A stretch of 64,000 nucleotides of DNA from assembly GCA_037074705.1 (NCBI GenBank), contig CM073590.1, positions 90,078,947 through 90,142,946 on the forward strand. The letters run 5' to 3'. Both the position numbers and the translations under genes were made by a program. Within the stretch, counting starts at the first letter, position 1. Each line of letters begins with the position of its first letter. A model generated the notes under the pieces. That model saw only the letters and a program-made list of their open reading frames with translations. It was not told where the DNA came from and did no database searches. This document shows, in pieces, positions 46,901-58,939 of this stretch. Source of the DNA: Zhengitettix transpicula (lineage: Eukaryota; Arthropoda; Insecta; Orthoptera; Tetrigidae).

Positions 46901-47960
46901 GCGCTTACTACTATATACGTTCTAAATTAAAACTTATTCAACAATTTCGAAATAAACGGCAATTGCTCTTCATTTGTCCGTAATTTATCATTAAATATTT
47001 AAAAAATACATACAGCAGATACATGTTATGAAAAGTAAAGTGAAAGAAATGAAATTAAAAAACAGAATAATTGCAACAAAATTTGGAGTTCAACTGCGAA
47101 TACATTAATAACAAAACTAATGCCACCTTGATAGATCTCATTTTATCTTATGACTTTAACAAAGCACATTATACTCTAAATTCATACCAAACTAATATAA
47201 TAAACAAATGTCAGAATTGAAAATTTATTTATAATATATTATTGCTGATACATAATAATTAAACAGATAATTATTTCTGTGTAATACCTTGTAAAGTACA
47301 ACATCTGAAACAAAAATGTCTTCGAAATGAACTAACGCTTTTCTTCGGCTTCTGTGAGATCTTTATTTCACAAATAAATCATTCAAGTATATTTATATTA
47401 TAATTCGAGGATTAAACAATCAAGAAATAGAATACTTTTAATTCCAATTTTCCAAATTGGGCAGCCAGTAAGAAATTTGTAACATTAGAACTATTCAACT
47501 TGTGATAATTATGCAAAACGTATCGTCCATAAGAGTTTAACTCTTCTCATCTCTCACTTTCTAACACAAATAAATTTAGCTGCATACATTAACTTTTATT
47601 GTAAAGTTAATTTCATATAAATAGTTGTAAGGTGAGTGTTATTATTTATTATTTTAGATGTTATTCTTCGTATAGATGCATAACATCTTATTTATCGACG
47701 CCGAATACTTGTTTGTCAGTAGTATAAGCTTAAATACGCTATTTGTTTATAGATGACAATAGTGATCATATTAAGCTACTCTGGACGCACCATTCTGATT
47801 TTTATTTTTCACCTGTCAATAACTGTTAGTGCAAATCATCAGAAATTTCGTACAACATACATTTTTTCTTTGGTTAACATGTCTTGTTTGTTTTTTTGCC
47901 AAAAAAAGAGCGTATGCAGGAAGCTAAGCTTTTCGGCTTCAATTTGAATAAATGGACTGC
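43905..47960. other. No gene recognised
   Basis: AT-rich interval. A short frame near 47085-47220 has mixed composition (FNCEYINNKTNATLIDLIL) but no recognised domain, and nothing else stands out. Confidence 0.5.
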
Positions 47961-47964
47961 CTAA

Positions 47965-48860
47965 ATTCATCAAATGCTTGTGGAGGCCTGTGGCGACAGT
48001 ACTATATCGGAAATTGTTTCGTCGGTTCAAAGATGTAAATTTTAACCTGATCGACAAGAAGCGTGAAAATATGCCTAGGAATGTTGAGAACAATTTCAGG
48101 CTCTTTTATACCATGACAATACCCAATCGCAAAAAATTCTTCCCCAGAAATTGGGTGTTACTAAACCAGCCATTTCCATGCGCCTACGTGCCGTGAGAAA
48201 GGTTTACAGAGGATCTGAAAATAGGTGCCGCATTTGGAGCGACGACGAAACACATGCGAAATCTTGCTCGCCAGACAAAAAAATCGTCCTGGCATCGGAT
48301 TACGACTGACGATAAAAAGTTGATATATTTAGAGAATCTTAAACGCAAGGCTGATCCCGGTCAACCAGCAATACCAAATCCCTTCGGACGTAAGACGAAG
48401 CTGTGCGTTTCAGAAGGGTATCGTCTGCTATAAACTCAATACCCACCGCTAACTCCAACAACTGATGATATTCCACCGTGCTCTTCATGATATGATCAGC
48501 AAAGACATTACAAGCTTATTTTCATTCACGACAATGCATCTTCGTACACGTCAACAATGGACCGAAACTACTTGGAGGCACTCAACTGGGAAGTGGTACC
48601 CCATGCCGCTTATTCACCAGACCTGTCCCTCTCCGACTACCACATGTTTTCGTCGATATGTCACGCACTCGGTGAGCAGCACTTCGATTCTTACGAAGAG
48701 GTCCGAAAATTGATTGATGAATGGTTTCCTCGAAAGAATTTTTTTTCGCATAGTATCCACAAATTACACAAACGACGGTAAAAATGTGTGGCTACCGAGA
48801 CCTGGTACTTTATTTACTTTCCTTTCTATGAAAAAGATACGCGTTTTCTGACTAAAAACA
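47965..48860 (+). pseudogene. Mariner transposase pseudogene
   Basis: Pieces of a mariner-type transposase appear in order across different frames: MLVEACGDSTISE (about 47970), LFRRFKDVNFNLIDKKREN, LGVTKPAISMRLRAV (about 48145-48190), the catalytic HDNASSYTS (Asp at 48530), and YSPDLSLSDYHMF (Asp at 48635), then LGEQHFDSYEEVRKLIDEWF. The spacing of the last two aspartates is 34 residues, the D34D of mariners. Frameshifts and stops in the N-terminal half and before HDNA make it non-functional. TIRs were not found. Confidence 0.9.
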
Positions 48861-50365
48861 CCGGATTTAAGCTTATACACATGTTTAGTGTGAAATATTT
48901 TTAAAAAACTGTTTATAAACAGCATTATTGACGTCAGCTATCGTGTTTTTTCAACTTGCATTCTCAAATGTCAGCGACATGAAAATGTATTTTCAATAGA
49001 TAAGGGAGAACATCTTTACACTCGTTGTTCCAGAACAACTACTTGACATGGAAATACCTTGGAGAAACAATTTCATTGAGTTAAATTTTGCAAGTGAACT
49101 TTAATTTGTTCTATTACGTGAAATTGGAGAATAATTTAATGTCACTAATCTGTTAAATACCTTTAAAAATTTCCTGACATTACAAGAAAAGTTGAATTTA
49201 CGTGCCCGTACGGTTCTTATTTTTATTTCCGTATGTTTCAAATCAATGAAAGTGCAATATAGGAATAACTCATATGATAAGTAAAAATACTGGTCGTAAT
49301 CAAGTGCGTATTATTATATATTATACGGTATAAATACCGTATAAATAATCGTATCTGGCCGTATAAAGATATTAGACTACGGTTTGCTAGCGGTATGTAA
49401 CCCATAAAACTTCTGTTCAAACCTTAAATTATAAACTTTTAAGTATGATTTACTAAGAGTAACTTTCATCATCCACCAAACGCTGAGCAGTATAAATTTT
49501 CTATCTATCAATTTATGACTTGTAAAATGTTTATTCTACGACAAAAAAATTGTACTCTTCACTAAATATCATTTACAACGGCGTTTCCCTTCCTTTTTCT
49601 GTATAGTTAAGTCTGACAATAGTTTTTAATATATTCTAACAGTTATCTATATACATAAAAATGAATGCATCTTTGTTCCTTATGTGTTCCAATACCATAC
49701 TTACGATAGTGATGAAACTATGGTGAGTTGAGTACACGATCGCGAAGGTTTTTTTCTGCCTCTCGAAGTGTTAGCAACTCCCCAGGAATGTACTAAAACG
49801 GAATTTATAAAATTCGCGAAAAAGGCCGACCTTTGCGCCAAATAAATATATTGATACTGTTTCTCCCAATGTTTTACGTATAATTTCAACCCCTTCCGTA
49901 TGGGAGTGGAAAACCCTTATTTATCATATAATAAATAAACAAAATAGAGACTATTTGTCAGAAAATTGTTACAATCATCATCGGACGGAATCCATGACAC
50001 TAATTTATATTTCATCTTCTAATTTTTAAAAAAAATATTTATGCATACATTAAAAAATGAATATAACATTAAGAAGTCCAAAAATTGTTTACGAAACGTA
50101 GTTAAGTAATTCATTTTGTTACAGATAATTAATAAACAAATTGTTTTTTTTTGTTATGAATATATCACCATTTTCTTTTTTATGAAGCATGAAAGTCGCC
50201 ATATATCAAGTATAAATTGTAAGGACAATGAAATAATTGGAATAACAAATAGAAACACATAATCTATTAAACAATTTTCAATGTAACGCATAATATATAG
50301 TTATAATATAATTATTTTTAAAAATTAATTTTATGGAAGTGGCTACTGCTTTTCCATAATAATTT
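48861..50365. other. No gene recognised
   Basis: AT-rich sequence. A block at 49690-49900 is slightly GC-richer, but nothing in it is assigned. Confidence 0.5.
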
Positions 50366-50760
50366 TTATATTATGTGAAATTTAGTTAACAATAGTAGTA
50401 AATCCTCTCGTTCAGTAAAAGTTAATCTATTTCTACTATTTCTTACTAAATTTTTAACGTGACTAAATCCAGCCTCAACCATTAAGAACTTGGGAAATCT
50501 ATAAAAAAAATAATTTTTTGATATGGGTTTATTTTGTTGTTCTTTCTGCAAATATCTTTACAATTACAATATTTGCAATAGCGTATTGTTTAAAAATTAT
50601 TTCTATCTTCCATATTCTCCTTCAATTCAATAAATTCTTCTAGTAGTGAAAAAATTTCAAATAGGTTTATAATCCAAGATAAAATATCGAAACGTTTCAA
50701 AGATTTATAGCGAACCCTAATATCTTCTTTTATTAATTTCAAGTGGCCAGTGTACATTCG
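50366..50760 (-). pseudogene. hAT-family transposase C-terminal remnant (ZBED5-like)
   Basis: On the minus strand, 50760-50590 reads GHLKLIKEDIRVRYKSLKRF, then ILSWIINLFE and LLEEFIELKENME to a stop. After a frame change, 50551-50366 contains RFPKFLMVEAGFSHVKNLVR and SRNRLTFTEREDLLLLLTKF. The VEAGFS...RNRL...REDL...LT pattern is the C-terminal dimerisation region of ZBED5-like hAT transposases. It is a short decayed fragment, and the clade name is an inference. Confidence 0.55.
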
Positions 50761-51360
50761 AATACAATTTAAATTTAATCACATGTTTTTCAACATCAGA
50801 AAATTACAGAAGCTATTCAAAGTATCGAAAATTATTTCGCATCGAAGCAGAACCCAAATGTAACTGTTCGAGTTAGAATAAAATTCACGGGGTTTCATTG
50901 TAATTTATTTTGTATATTATTAAATAAAATGTGTGCTTTTTTTATTTATTTAATTTTGTTGACGTAGGTTTCGTCATTGACTCCAATAGAACTATTATAA
51001 GTATTAATTTAATGAGAATATACTTCAATAATGCATTATATGATGAATGTGGAGAGGACCTTAAAATAGTTTCTCCTAGATTTTAATAACTTAATAGTAT
51101 GATATAATAAAACAATGTATTTATAACTTGTATTGACGGTGCGGTAAGGAGGCAAACGTACTCTTATATTTAATTTTTATAGTTTCCATTTTTTAAATCC
51201 TTACAAAATTTTTCGATTTTTATAATAATTTAATATTAATTTAATCCATAATTCATAAATATTTTTTATATCTGTAGGGTCCAACCAGTTTTCCATTGAA
51301 ATAATAAAAGGACGATCAGAGTTACTACTAGTACACAAGCCTAATGTTATGCTTGGTTAA
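50761..51360. other. AT-rich spacer; possible further hAT residue near 50761-50880
   Basis: The minus strand just upstream of the hAT remnant gives plausible but stop-containing continuation. Beyond that nothing is recognised. Confidence 0.3.
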
Positions 51361-51369
51361 AGTTACCGT

Positions 51370-51715
51370 ACCATGCAAAATATTAGATTGCGAGCTGCCA
51401 GTTCTACTCAGCAAACGGACTTCTGTCTCCAGCTTCGCTGTTTCTTCTCTCTCTGCCTTCTCCACTCCTCGCTTCCTTTGCGGTCTCCATCTACCTGCAG
51501 AATTGACGGCTAAATTTGCGAAGCGATGTGCCTGAAAGGCAGGGCTGATTCGAGAAGAAGAACAGCATCAGGATCACCTGACAAGTCCCGATCACTGCTA
51601 CACGTGTCAGCTCCCTTCTTCCAATTCCGTAATTCTCTTCTGCTCCACTCCGAGCTACAGTGGAGTAAAACTTCTTTGCACGACCAAGAAACAGAATCAA
51701 TTCAATAAAATTAAA
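51370..51715. other. GC-richer segment ending in AATAAA, unassigned
   Basis: About 345 bp of higher-complexity sequence with overlapping 60-69-codon frames on both strands. It ends with TCAATTCAATAAAATTAAA, which could be a polyadenylation signal. It could be a retroelement or exon fragment; I recognise no domain. Confidence 0.25.
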
Positions 51716-52333
51716 TTATTTTTCATCTACTATTCTCATTAAAACACGTTTGCATCATGATATTTTCCCTGTCTGCTTTATTTTTTCTATATATTGACAG
51801 AGCCACAAATATAATTATTTATTTAAAAGTTATTTAACTTTATTGATTTATATTTTATTGCAGTATACTGATATTCAATTACAACGGCTTTAATAATTAG
51901 TCTCAAATTAAAAAAATAACTTTCTTATTCAATTTACTTCGAAAAGTTTTATAAAATTTGACTGCCGAAGCTTATGAAAATTTTCATATTCATCTATTCA
52001 TAAAAAAGCATAAAAACTTATATGTTTAGAATAATCAATAATTTAAAACACATCTATTTTATCAAATCTATAATGTGGAGGTGAAACGGTTCTGACTTCA
52101 AAAGTAATTAATAATTTCATGTTTTTTCATTTGTTTTAAAGTAATTTTGTTTCTTCGGTATTTCTATGATGACGAGTATTTGTCTTGGAAACTCATGTAA
52201 AATGTGATATACGTAGCTTACGCTGCTGATGAAAATTTTAACCAAGAACCATTGTTGAAATATTAACCAATAATATTAATACATTGAAGTAAATTTATAT
52301 TAAGCAATCATACAATTGAGAATGATAAACCAT

Positions 52334-52341
<8 letters not shown>

Positions 52342-52372
<31 letters not shown>
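52342..52372. repeat. (TA)n microsatellite
   Basis: TA tract directly abutting solo LTR S5, and presumably its insertion target. Confidence 0.85.
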
Positions 52373-52378
<6 letters not shown>

Positions 52379-53268
52379 GCTTACTTATTTATGTGTTGAC
52401 ATTTAAATGAAATACACTATTAACTTTAAACAATAAACAAAATTTATTATGCCAAATTTAAAACAATTATTCAAAATACAAAATATAATTGGGATCTCAG
52501 GGTCTTGAACTGGGTTTGGTAATGGCAGAATTTAAACAATCAAAGAACACAAAGTTTACATTTACTTTATAAGGAAATTGATGCGTCTAAACATAGACGA
52601 AATTTATTAATGAAGAAATTTATACTAAAAGATTGAGTTTAAACAATTTCATTTTATCAATAATTAAAGAACGATCTGAAGTTTATCTTTTAAAACGGTT
52701 TACAATAACTTTAAGGTTTTCTTTCTACTTACGGCAGCCCAAGATTCACATTAAATTTTCGTAGCACAATAGTGGGATTTTCACAGATTCTAATTATTCA
52801 CAGACTCGAATTAGCATAATTTGTCGGTTGGTTCAAAATGAATTGGTTACTTCTAGATTATTTACTGCAACCTGGATTTGTAGATCTCGTGAGTCATGTT
52901 GAAAAAGCAACTCACTAGTTTGGTCTGTTGACTGAAGATTGCTTTACTTTTTGCAATTTGATGTAACAGCGTACTTATTACTGGATTACATTCTTTCGTT
53001 CCTTAAATTAAACCTCTTTTATTCTCGCTGCTGACTGACAAAACTGTTCAAACTTTCGTGAATTAGACTTTTGATCTGTTCTCCTCGCCGCTTACTGCCC
53101 AACTGTCTCTGTTCGTCTCCTAATTTTGAGCGCGTAAATCCACTCCCCACCGTTCAACAATACTCTCCTTTCATTGTCGGTTTGTTGTGGCGTCCGCTAC
53201 CGCTATCAATAATGTGTCCTCTACAATTCAACTTTTCAATTAGAACAATGTCTTAATTACCAATTATT

Positions 53269-53271
<3 letters not shown>
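52373..53271 (-). mobile_element. Solo-LTR-like element S5 (ATAT-targeting family)
   Basis: An 899-bp minus-strand copy nearly identical to S3, with ATAT on both sides and the same 3'-terminal TATA. The family box is near 52497-52520 and the donor-like site (as ACTTAC) near 52727. Scattered substitutions and small indels distinguish it from S3 (for example TGTCTCTGTTC where S3 has TGAGTCTGTTC). No internal region. Confidence 0.65.
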
Positions 53272-53312
<41 letters not shown>

Positions 53313-53322
53313 AATAATTGGT
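53259..53322. repeat. 64-bp palindrome on a (TA)n core
   Basis: ACCAATTATTACAATATA, a TA tract, then TATATTGTAATAATTGGT. The left arm is the 5' terminus of S5 and the right arm is a 14-base inverted mini-copy of it. Confidence 0.9.
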
Positions 53323-53386
53323 ATGAAAAAATATAAATAAGAACTATATATATATATATATATAGTTCTTATTTATATTTTTTCAT
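53323..53386. repeat. Second 64-bp palindrome on a (TA)n core
   Basis: Two perfect 23-bp arms (53323-53345 and 53364-53386; ATGAAAAAATATAAATAAG...) flank 18 bp of TA repeat. It abuts the previous palindrome with no gap. Confidence 0.92.
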
Positions 53387-53556
53387 GCTGCTGAGATCAG
53401 CAATGAAATATTTAATACCTGCAGATTCAATTATTTTGAAAGGGATTTAGATCCAAAAGAGTTTGAACCCATGCGAATTTTAATATACGTTGATGATTCC
53501 TCTCACTGCCTCTTGATTCTCATATTCTGTAACTGCTAATAATATATTGGTGTCGA

Positions 53557-53559
<3 letters not shown>

Positions 53560-53601
<42 letters not shown>
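53560..53601. repeat. (TA)n microsatellite
   Basis: About 21 TA units followed by TTGTACTG. Confidence 0.9.
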
Positions 53602-53604
<3 letters not shown>

Positions 53605-54243
53605 ACTGAAATTAATTCGATTTAATTATTTGTTTTGTGTATTTTTATATTGATAGATCTACAAGAATGAAGGATAAACATTTATCAACGTATTAACTCC
53701 GTCAGAATATTTAAATTGAGTATTTAACCGCTGATTGATTATGTATATAATTGAAAACTCTTTATTTTCCATGAATGTTACTTTTAAATTCTGCTTTTTA
53801 ATTATTGTAATAAAAATGCCAGTTAATAATCGGAAGTGGCAATCAAGGGAATTGGAGCGAAAATTTTAATTGTGAAGTACGAAGTGAAGAAGTAGAAACG
53901 CGAGAGTTCCTGATCAACTGTGGAGATCTTGCAGTACGGCGGTTCGAGAACAGAGAACAGTAAAATTAAGAGTGAGCCAATTTACTTTATATTCAGTGTG
54001 ATGACAAATGACTAGGTTTTTATTACGGTAGAGTTTAGCCTACAATTTTTGGATATATTTACAGCACCTCCACTTGATGAAAGAGTGTTTTCATGTCTAC
54101 AGACTCTCAATTGAGTTAGAACGTTCAACAATTTTGTAATTGTATTTAAATTTAAAATTTACAGAAATTATAAAATTATTATTTTTAAATTTTGTGTTCA
54201 TAAATTAATTGTTTTTGAACCTATGAATTCAATTTATTTTAAA
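53602..54243. other. No gene recognised
   Basis: AT-rich sequence without recognised features. Confidence 0.5.
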
Positions 54244-54624
54244 TAATTAATGCAAAAATTTAATAATAGTATAAATTTTACAATATATATATATTAATTT
54301 AAATGCTTGATGACGGTCTTCTGTAAAAATTCCTACGTTCTGGAACCAACACATGTGATAACTCGATGCTGACGCTCGACGTGGTTGAATTATGCGAAAT
54401 CGGGGAACGTTTTTCTCTCCCAGATTAATTTAACTAAGCATATCTTGAGGGTTGTTTCAAGGAATGTTGGTGCTGTCTAAACGTATAGGAACGATAGTTT
54501 CAACTTTTCCCCCTCTTAGATAATTAATGCAAAAATTTAATAATAGTATAAATTTTACAATATATATATATATAAACATATATATTGTGAAATTTATACC
54601 ATTATTAAATTTTTGCATTAATTA
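54244..54624. repeat. Threefold ~42-bp repeat, two direct and one inverted, each next to (TA)n
   Basis: Unit TAATTAATGCAAAAATTTAA...TTTTACAATATA occurs at 54244-54293 and 54521-54565, and inverted at 54582-54624 (two differences). The last two form a hairpin around TA repeats. Each unit meets the TA tract as TTACA|ATAT or ATAT|TGTGA, the same boundary seen at the S-family LTR ends. Confidence 0.8.
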
Positions 54625-54659
54625 TATAAAATTATATATATATATATATGTATGGTTAG

Positions 54660-55900
54660 ATTCTTTATGCCTGAAACATGTGTTCCTTACTTCGTTTCAT
54701 CTCTGAAATACTCGATCTGAATTTCAAGGTTCAACTTTTAAAATGAAGATTAAATTATTTCACTTGTGAGCTGCATGCGGTGGGATCCCTTATTACTACT
54801 GTTTATCTGATATGAACTACTGGTCTTATAATGAACGTGAATACACACCCTACAACTTCTAACGCCGCTTTACGTTTAGTTTTATGTCTTCAACAATAAA
54901 TTCTATATTTTAACTCATTTAAAATTTTATTAATGTTGATTGTATGTAGCTGGGTCGATATTGCTTTGAATCGAGGAAGCAGAGCTCCTTCAACAGACAA
55001 TGACACCCTTAATTCAATAACAATCACTGCTAATATATGAACGTGTATTGAGTTTCTTGTAATAGTTAAGAACGATATTAAGACCTAATAACTGATTTGT
55101 AACGAACGAAAAAACTTAAGAATTTTAGTAGTTAGGATGTAATAATTAGTAAATCACAACAATTACATTTTATTTTAAAGATAAACTTATACCCACCACA
55201 CAAGTTGCAAGCGAATAATATTTTTTTTTACTAAAGTTAGAATTTTTATACTTTCAATCTCGCCTGATGTAAAAACCCAAATTCTTCCCATACATATTCA
55301 GGACACTTCTAATAATGTTTTATTGTCGCATAACATACAAAGTAACTTAAATTAAAAAACATTAAATAAGTCTATGCTGTCATATGATATAATACTTTTA
55401 GGATGACTCAACAAGAAGAAAAGGATTTCGACGTTAGACGAAGTTACTAGAATTTAGGGGACACAGCAATGAATTCTCGCCATTATCTTTATTGAAAGAC
55501 TTAATTGATGAACTGGATTAGCTCATTAATCAAGAGTTCTCAATAGTAGTTTGTAAATCCACAACAATATTCATCATACTATCTAAAATATTAGTATAAA
55601 ATGAGTTACTCAACATGAAACTTGCTATATTTCTGATTTTTTATTCTCATTTGAGCACAGGAATATGTTGATTTATTACAAGTGGTCAACTAACATGTAA
55701 GTAGACAAACAATTACCAAATTGAACAATAATTATACTTTGCGAGTAATGGGAGTCATATTTGTTCTTCAAGTAAATTGAACTATTCATAAAAAGTAATT
55801 ATAATTGGCTCTCTCCATTATCGTAAAATTCAGCTTCAATGAATATGTCAATTATTTCATTAAAGATTTTCTACGCTTTCGAATTTAGCATGTTTTCTAT
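54660..55900. other. No gene recognised
   Basis: AT-rich sequence without recognised features. Confidence 0.5.
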
Positions 55901-55902
55901 TA

Positions 55903-56126
55903 GGTAATAAATTTCTAATAATAATAATCTACCAAAAATTTTATCAATATGCAATAAAAAAACAATCAAAAGCGTATTTTAAGAAAAATTTAAAAAATAA
56001 TTAATCCTTGGTACATATTATGTTATGTAATAAATTCCTGGAAATAATACATCTTCCAAAACATTTATCAATATTAGTAACTTGCAAAAGCGTCTTTTCT
56101 GAAAAATTTCAAATGAAATTAATTCT
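55903..56126 (+). repeat. Imperfect tandem duplication, unit ~120 bp
   Basis: TAATAAATTTCTAATAATAA...CTACCAAAAATTTTATCAATA (55903-) is repeated as TAATAAATTCCTGGAAATAA...CTTCCAAAACATTTATCAATA (56027-). Both continue into CAAAAGCGT(A/C)TTTT and AAAAATTT. A faint resemblance of the second unit's translation to a hAT C-terminus is too weak to call. Confidence 0.6.
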
Positions 56127-56189
56127 CAGTATTTTCAATTATTCTCGGTATTTTCAATTATTTTCATCAGCAATTGGACGTAGATGTTA

Positions 56190-58640
56190 ACTTTGTGTTA
56201 ATACATTCTCAGTTTACATTTCTATTATTTCTTCTTACCAAATTATTAATATTTCGTATGATAAAAGTCGTCCCTTTTATCGTTTCTCTAAAAAAACAAA
56301 TAAGACATACTGTTAAAATGTATTGATCTAGAGACAAAGTCTTGCTACAATATTTCCCTTTAATATTAAAAATTATCTTCGTGCGTTATTTCTCCTACAC
56401 ATCCAAGCCGCAATCTATCCAACTACGTTGGCAGCTTTATTTTCTTTCTCTCTACAACTAAAAAAAGAATATAGGGTGAGAATGACATTTATGGGTAAAT
56501 GCATTTCCGACAAAGATGGATCTATCTTTCCACTCCGTTGGGCGCCTTCAATTTATTGTATTTTGATCTCCTTATACGAAGATAAATGCTATGTGCTTTA
56601 GGTTTCTTTCTTTTGTAGAACAATGAGGAGTAACACTGTCGTTAGCCTTCCATGACAAAAGTAAAAATTTGCTTTTGAGGATATTGAAAAACTAAGTATT
56701 AACAATCATTTTTATTTTGAAACATAGACTAGGATTGCAAAGGTAGTTATAATACTTAATATATTTTAGCCTTTAAGAAATTAAGGAAAGTTTTAAAATG
56801 TTCGTAATAATTAACTAGAAACACATACCATTTTTAAACTTAATATTCTCATAACAGAAGAAGCAAGTTAGTGTTCCATTACCATGAAATATTGAAACTT
56901 TAAATTTCGGAGACACATTAAAAATGTAATTCGGTTTTAAAGTTATATAATTAATGTTACCAAAAATATTTAAATTTTGTTTTGGCTTGGATCAAATTAT
57001 TTCTTTTGCAATAAGCATTAATTCGGAACAAATAAATAGCCTCTGTTAAACGTCTACAATAAATTCGGTAAAATACGTATGGCAATATGCAGTTTATTTA
57101 TAGCTTCTTGAACATCTAAAAAGTTGAAATAGAAATTTGAATCAAAATTTTCTTATACCTTAATGCAATCCAAAATATTGAAGTAAATTTTACTTATATT
57201 TACAGCTAAACATTTTAAGATACGTGCATATTTTCCATCGTTTTACTTTTCATGTACTCTGAAAATCATCCGGCATTTACAATTTACCGATTGAATTCAT
57301 TGCTTGTAACTTATCTTTTAAGGTGTGTGAATTTAGGTTATAAATTTGTACATTAATTGGTGTTGTATGGTTTAATTAGTACAGCAATAATAATAAAAAT
57401 TTACAAAATAATATGGAAAATTTAGTTTTCAAAAAAGCAAACATATTTAGACATTAAAACGTTTTTAACATTTTTCTTGGACGTTAGAAAGAAAATATTT
57501 CTGTAATACAATAAGATGTTGAATTTTTGTTTAAGTAGTACTTCATTTCAAATTTAAAAACTATTTATGATTATTTAATGGGCTTAGTGAGACCAAGAAT
57601 CTGAAGATAAAGCACTTGAGGCACATATCAGTTATTGATTCAAACGGAAATTAATTTCGTCAATTTCCAATCATGAAGGAAATCTTTTAACCTCGTTATA
57701 TTTTTATAATTAAGCTGAAAACAATCCTCTTATTAGTGAAGATGGAACCATTTTATTATTAATGTCGCACTACGTGTAATTACAGATGTCTTTTTCTTCA
57801 GATCATTTCCAAACTCGGTGCCATGTCTTTAAACCAATAAAAGCACAGTTCTAGTCGATGCCCATTACCCGGAAACTTGTTATTTCATGACGCTAGAACA
57901 CAATTTCCTTCCTGATTGATAACTTTTCAAAATATCTTCACCTCATTCACCTCCAGGCACGTTCTGATCTTTTCTACATTACCAAAGATCTTAACCGTAA
58001 ATCTTAAGTAAAGTTATTTGTCACGAAAACCAACGACACATATTGTGTCCCAGTGACGAAAAGTGCAAACTCTTTACGGATAAAAATAAGAGAATGTCGG
58101 TACTTTTTAAGCATTTTAAAACGCCAAATTGTTTAGACTATTTATTTACTTTTGATACATGATTTATTAATGATTTCTAATGGGATTATAATTTTATTAT
58201 TCATACATGTGAACACGGTGAAGGTAGAAGACCGTGAACTGAAGTTTTGGACGGGTCGTGTATGACGTATGTTGTGATGTCATTCCTTTCCGATCCTATC
58301 GTGAGCTACCAACGGAGAGGACCTGTAATGCCAGTCTCTTCATTCCTACTGTACAACCTTTGTAGGATGCCGGTAATAATGATCATAAATACGCAGAGTA
58401 GTCCGCTTGGAAAGTTAAAGAAGAAACTTTAAAGCTGTTAAATGTAACCCAACAAATCTGGGATTAAAGTTTAGAGTTCTAAAGTATATTAGTCGAGTAA
58501 ACCTACTATAACGGCAGTCGCATAGAAAGGAACTCAAAACAAGTTGTATTGAGTTAACATTTCGTTTTATTCATTTGTTCAACACAAATATCAGGAATAG
58601 GGTTTAAATTATAAATAAACCACAGCACTTTAACATCAGA
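56190..58640. other. No gene recognised
   Basis: AT-rich interval. Short open frames only. Confidence 0.5.
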
Positions 58641-58644
58641 AAAT

Positions 58645-58938
58645 AATTTTTAATAGAAATTATACAACGTTTCGTCGCTATTTACGACCTCATCGGGTAA
58701 GACGCTTTACACCAGAATACAAGCTTAAATCTCGTTTAAATTGTGTATTTCTGCTACAAGCAGTCAGCGGAGTACTGACTATCAAAATTTGTAAGTCCTG
58801 CAAAATTTATAGTATTACGTTATATGTCAAATCTTACATCAAAAATTAAATTATTGTATTATGTTTGTTTTATAGTGTAAAACTTCTTACCCGAAGAGTC
58901 TAAAACAGCAACGATACGTTGAATAATTTTTATTAAAT
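58645..58938. repeat. Foldback with hammerhead-like motif
   Basis: Arms of about 65 bp (58645-58713 and 58874-58938) are imperfect inverted copies sharing AATTATNCAACGTNTCGT and CGGGTAAGA. On the minus strand the left arm reads CCCGATGA, G, hairpin GTCG-TAAATAG-CGAC, GAAACGTTG (58664-58697), close to the hammerhead core. The other arm has a degraded copy (CCCGAAGAGTCT...CAACGATACGTTG). Confidence 0.7.
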
Positions 58939-58939
58939 A

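Noticed and set aside
50641..50700. GAAACGTTTC site as another hammerhead-like motif
   Set aside because: No preceding hairpin or CUGAnGA-like box; it falls in the hAT remnant's coding sequence.
56008..56190. Possible hAT C-terminal motif in a 60-codon frame
   Set aside because: The resemblance rests on a few residues in low-complexity sequence, and the region is better explained as an AT-rich tandem duplication.
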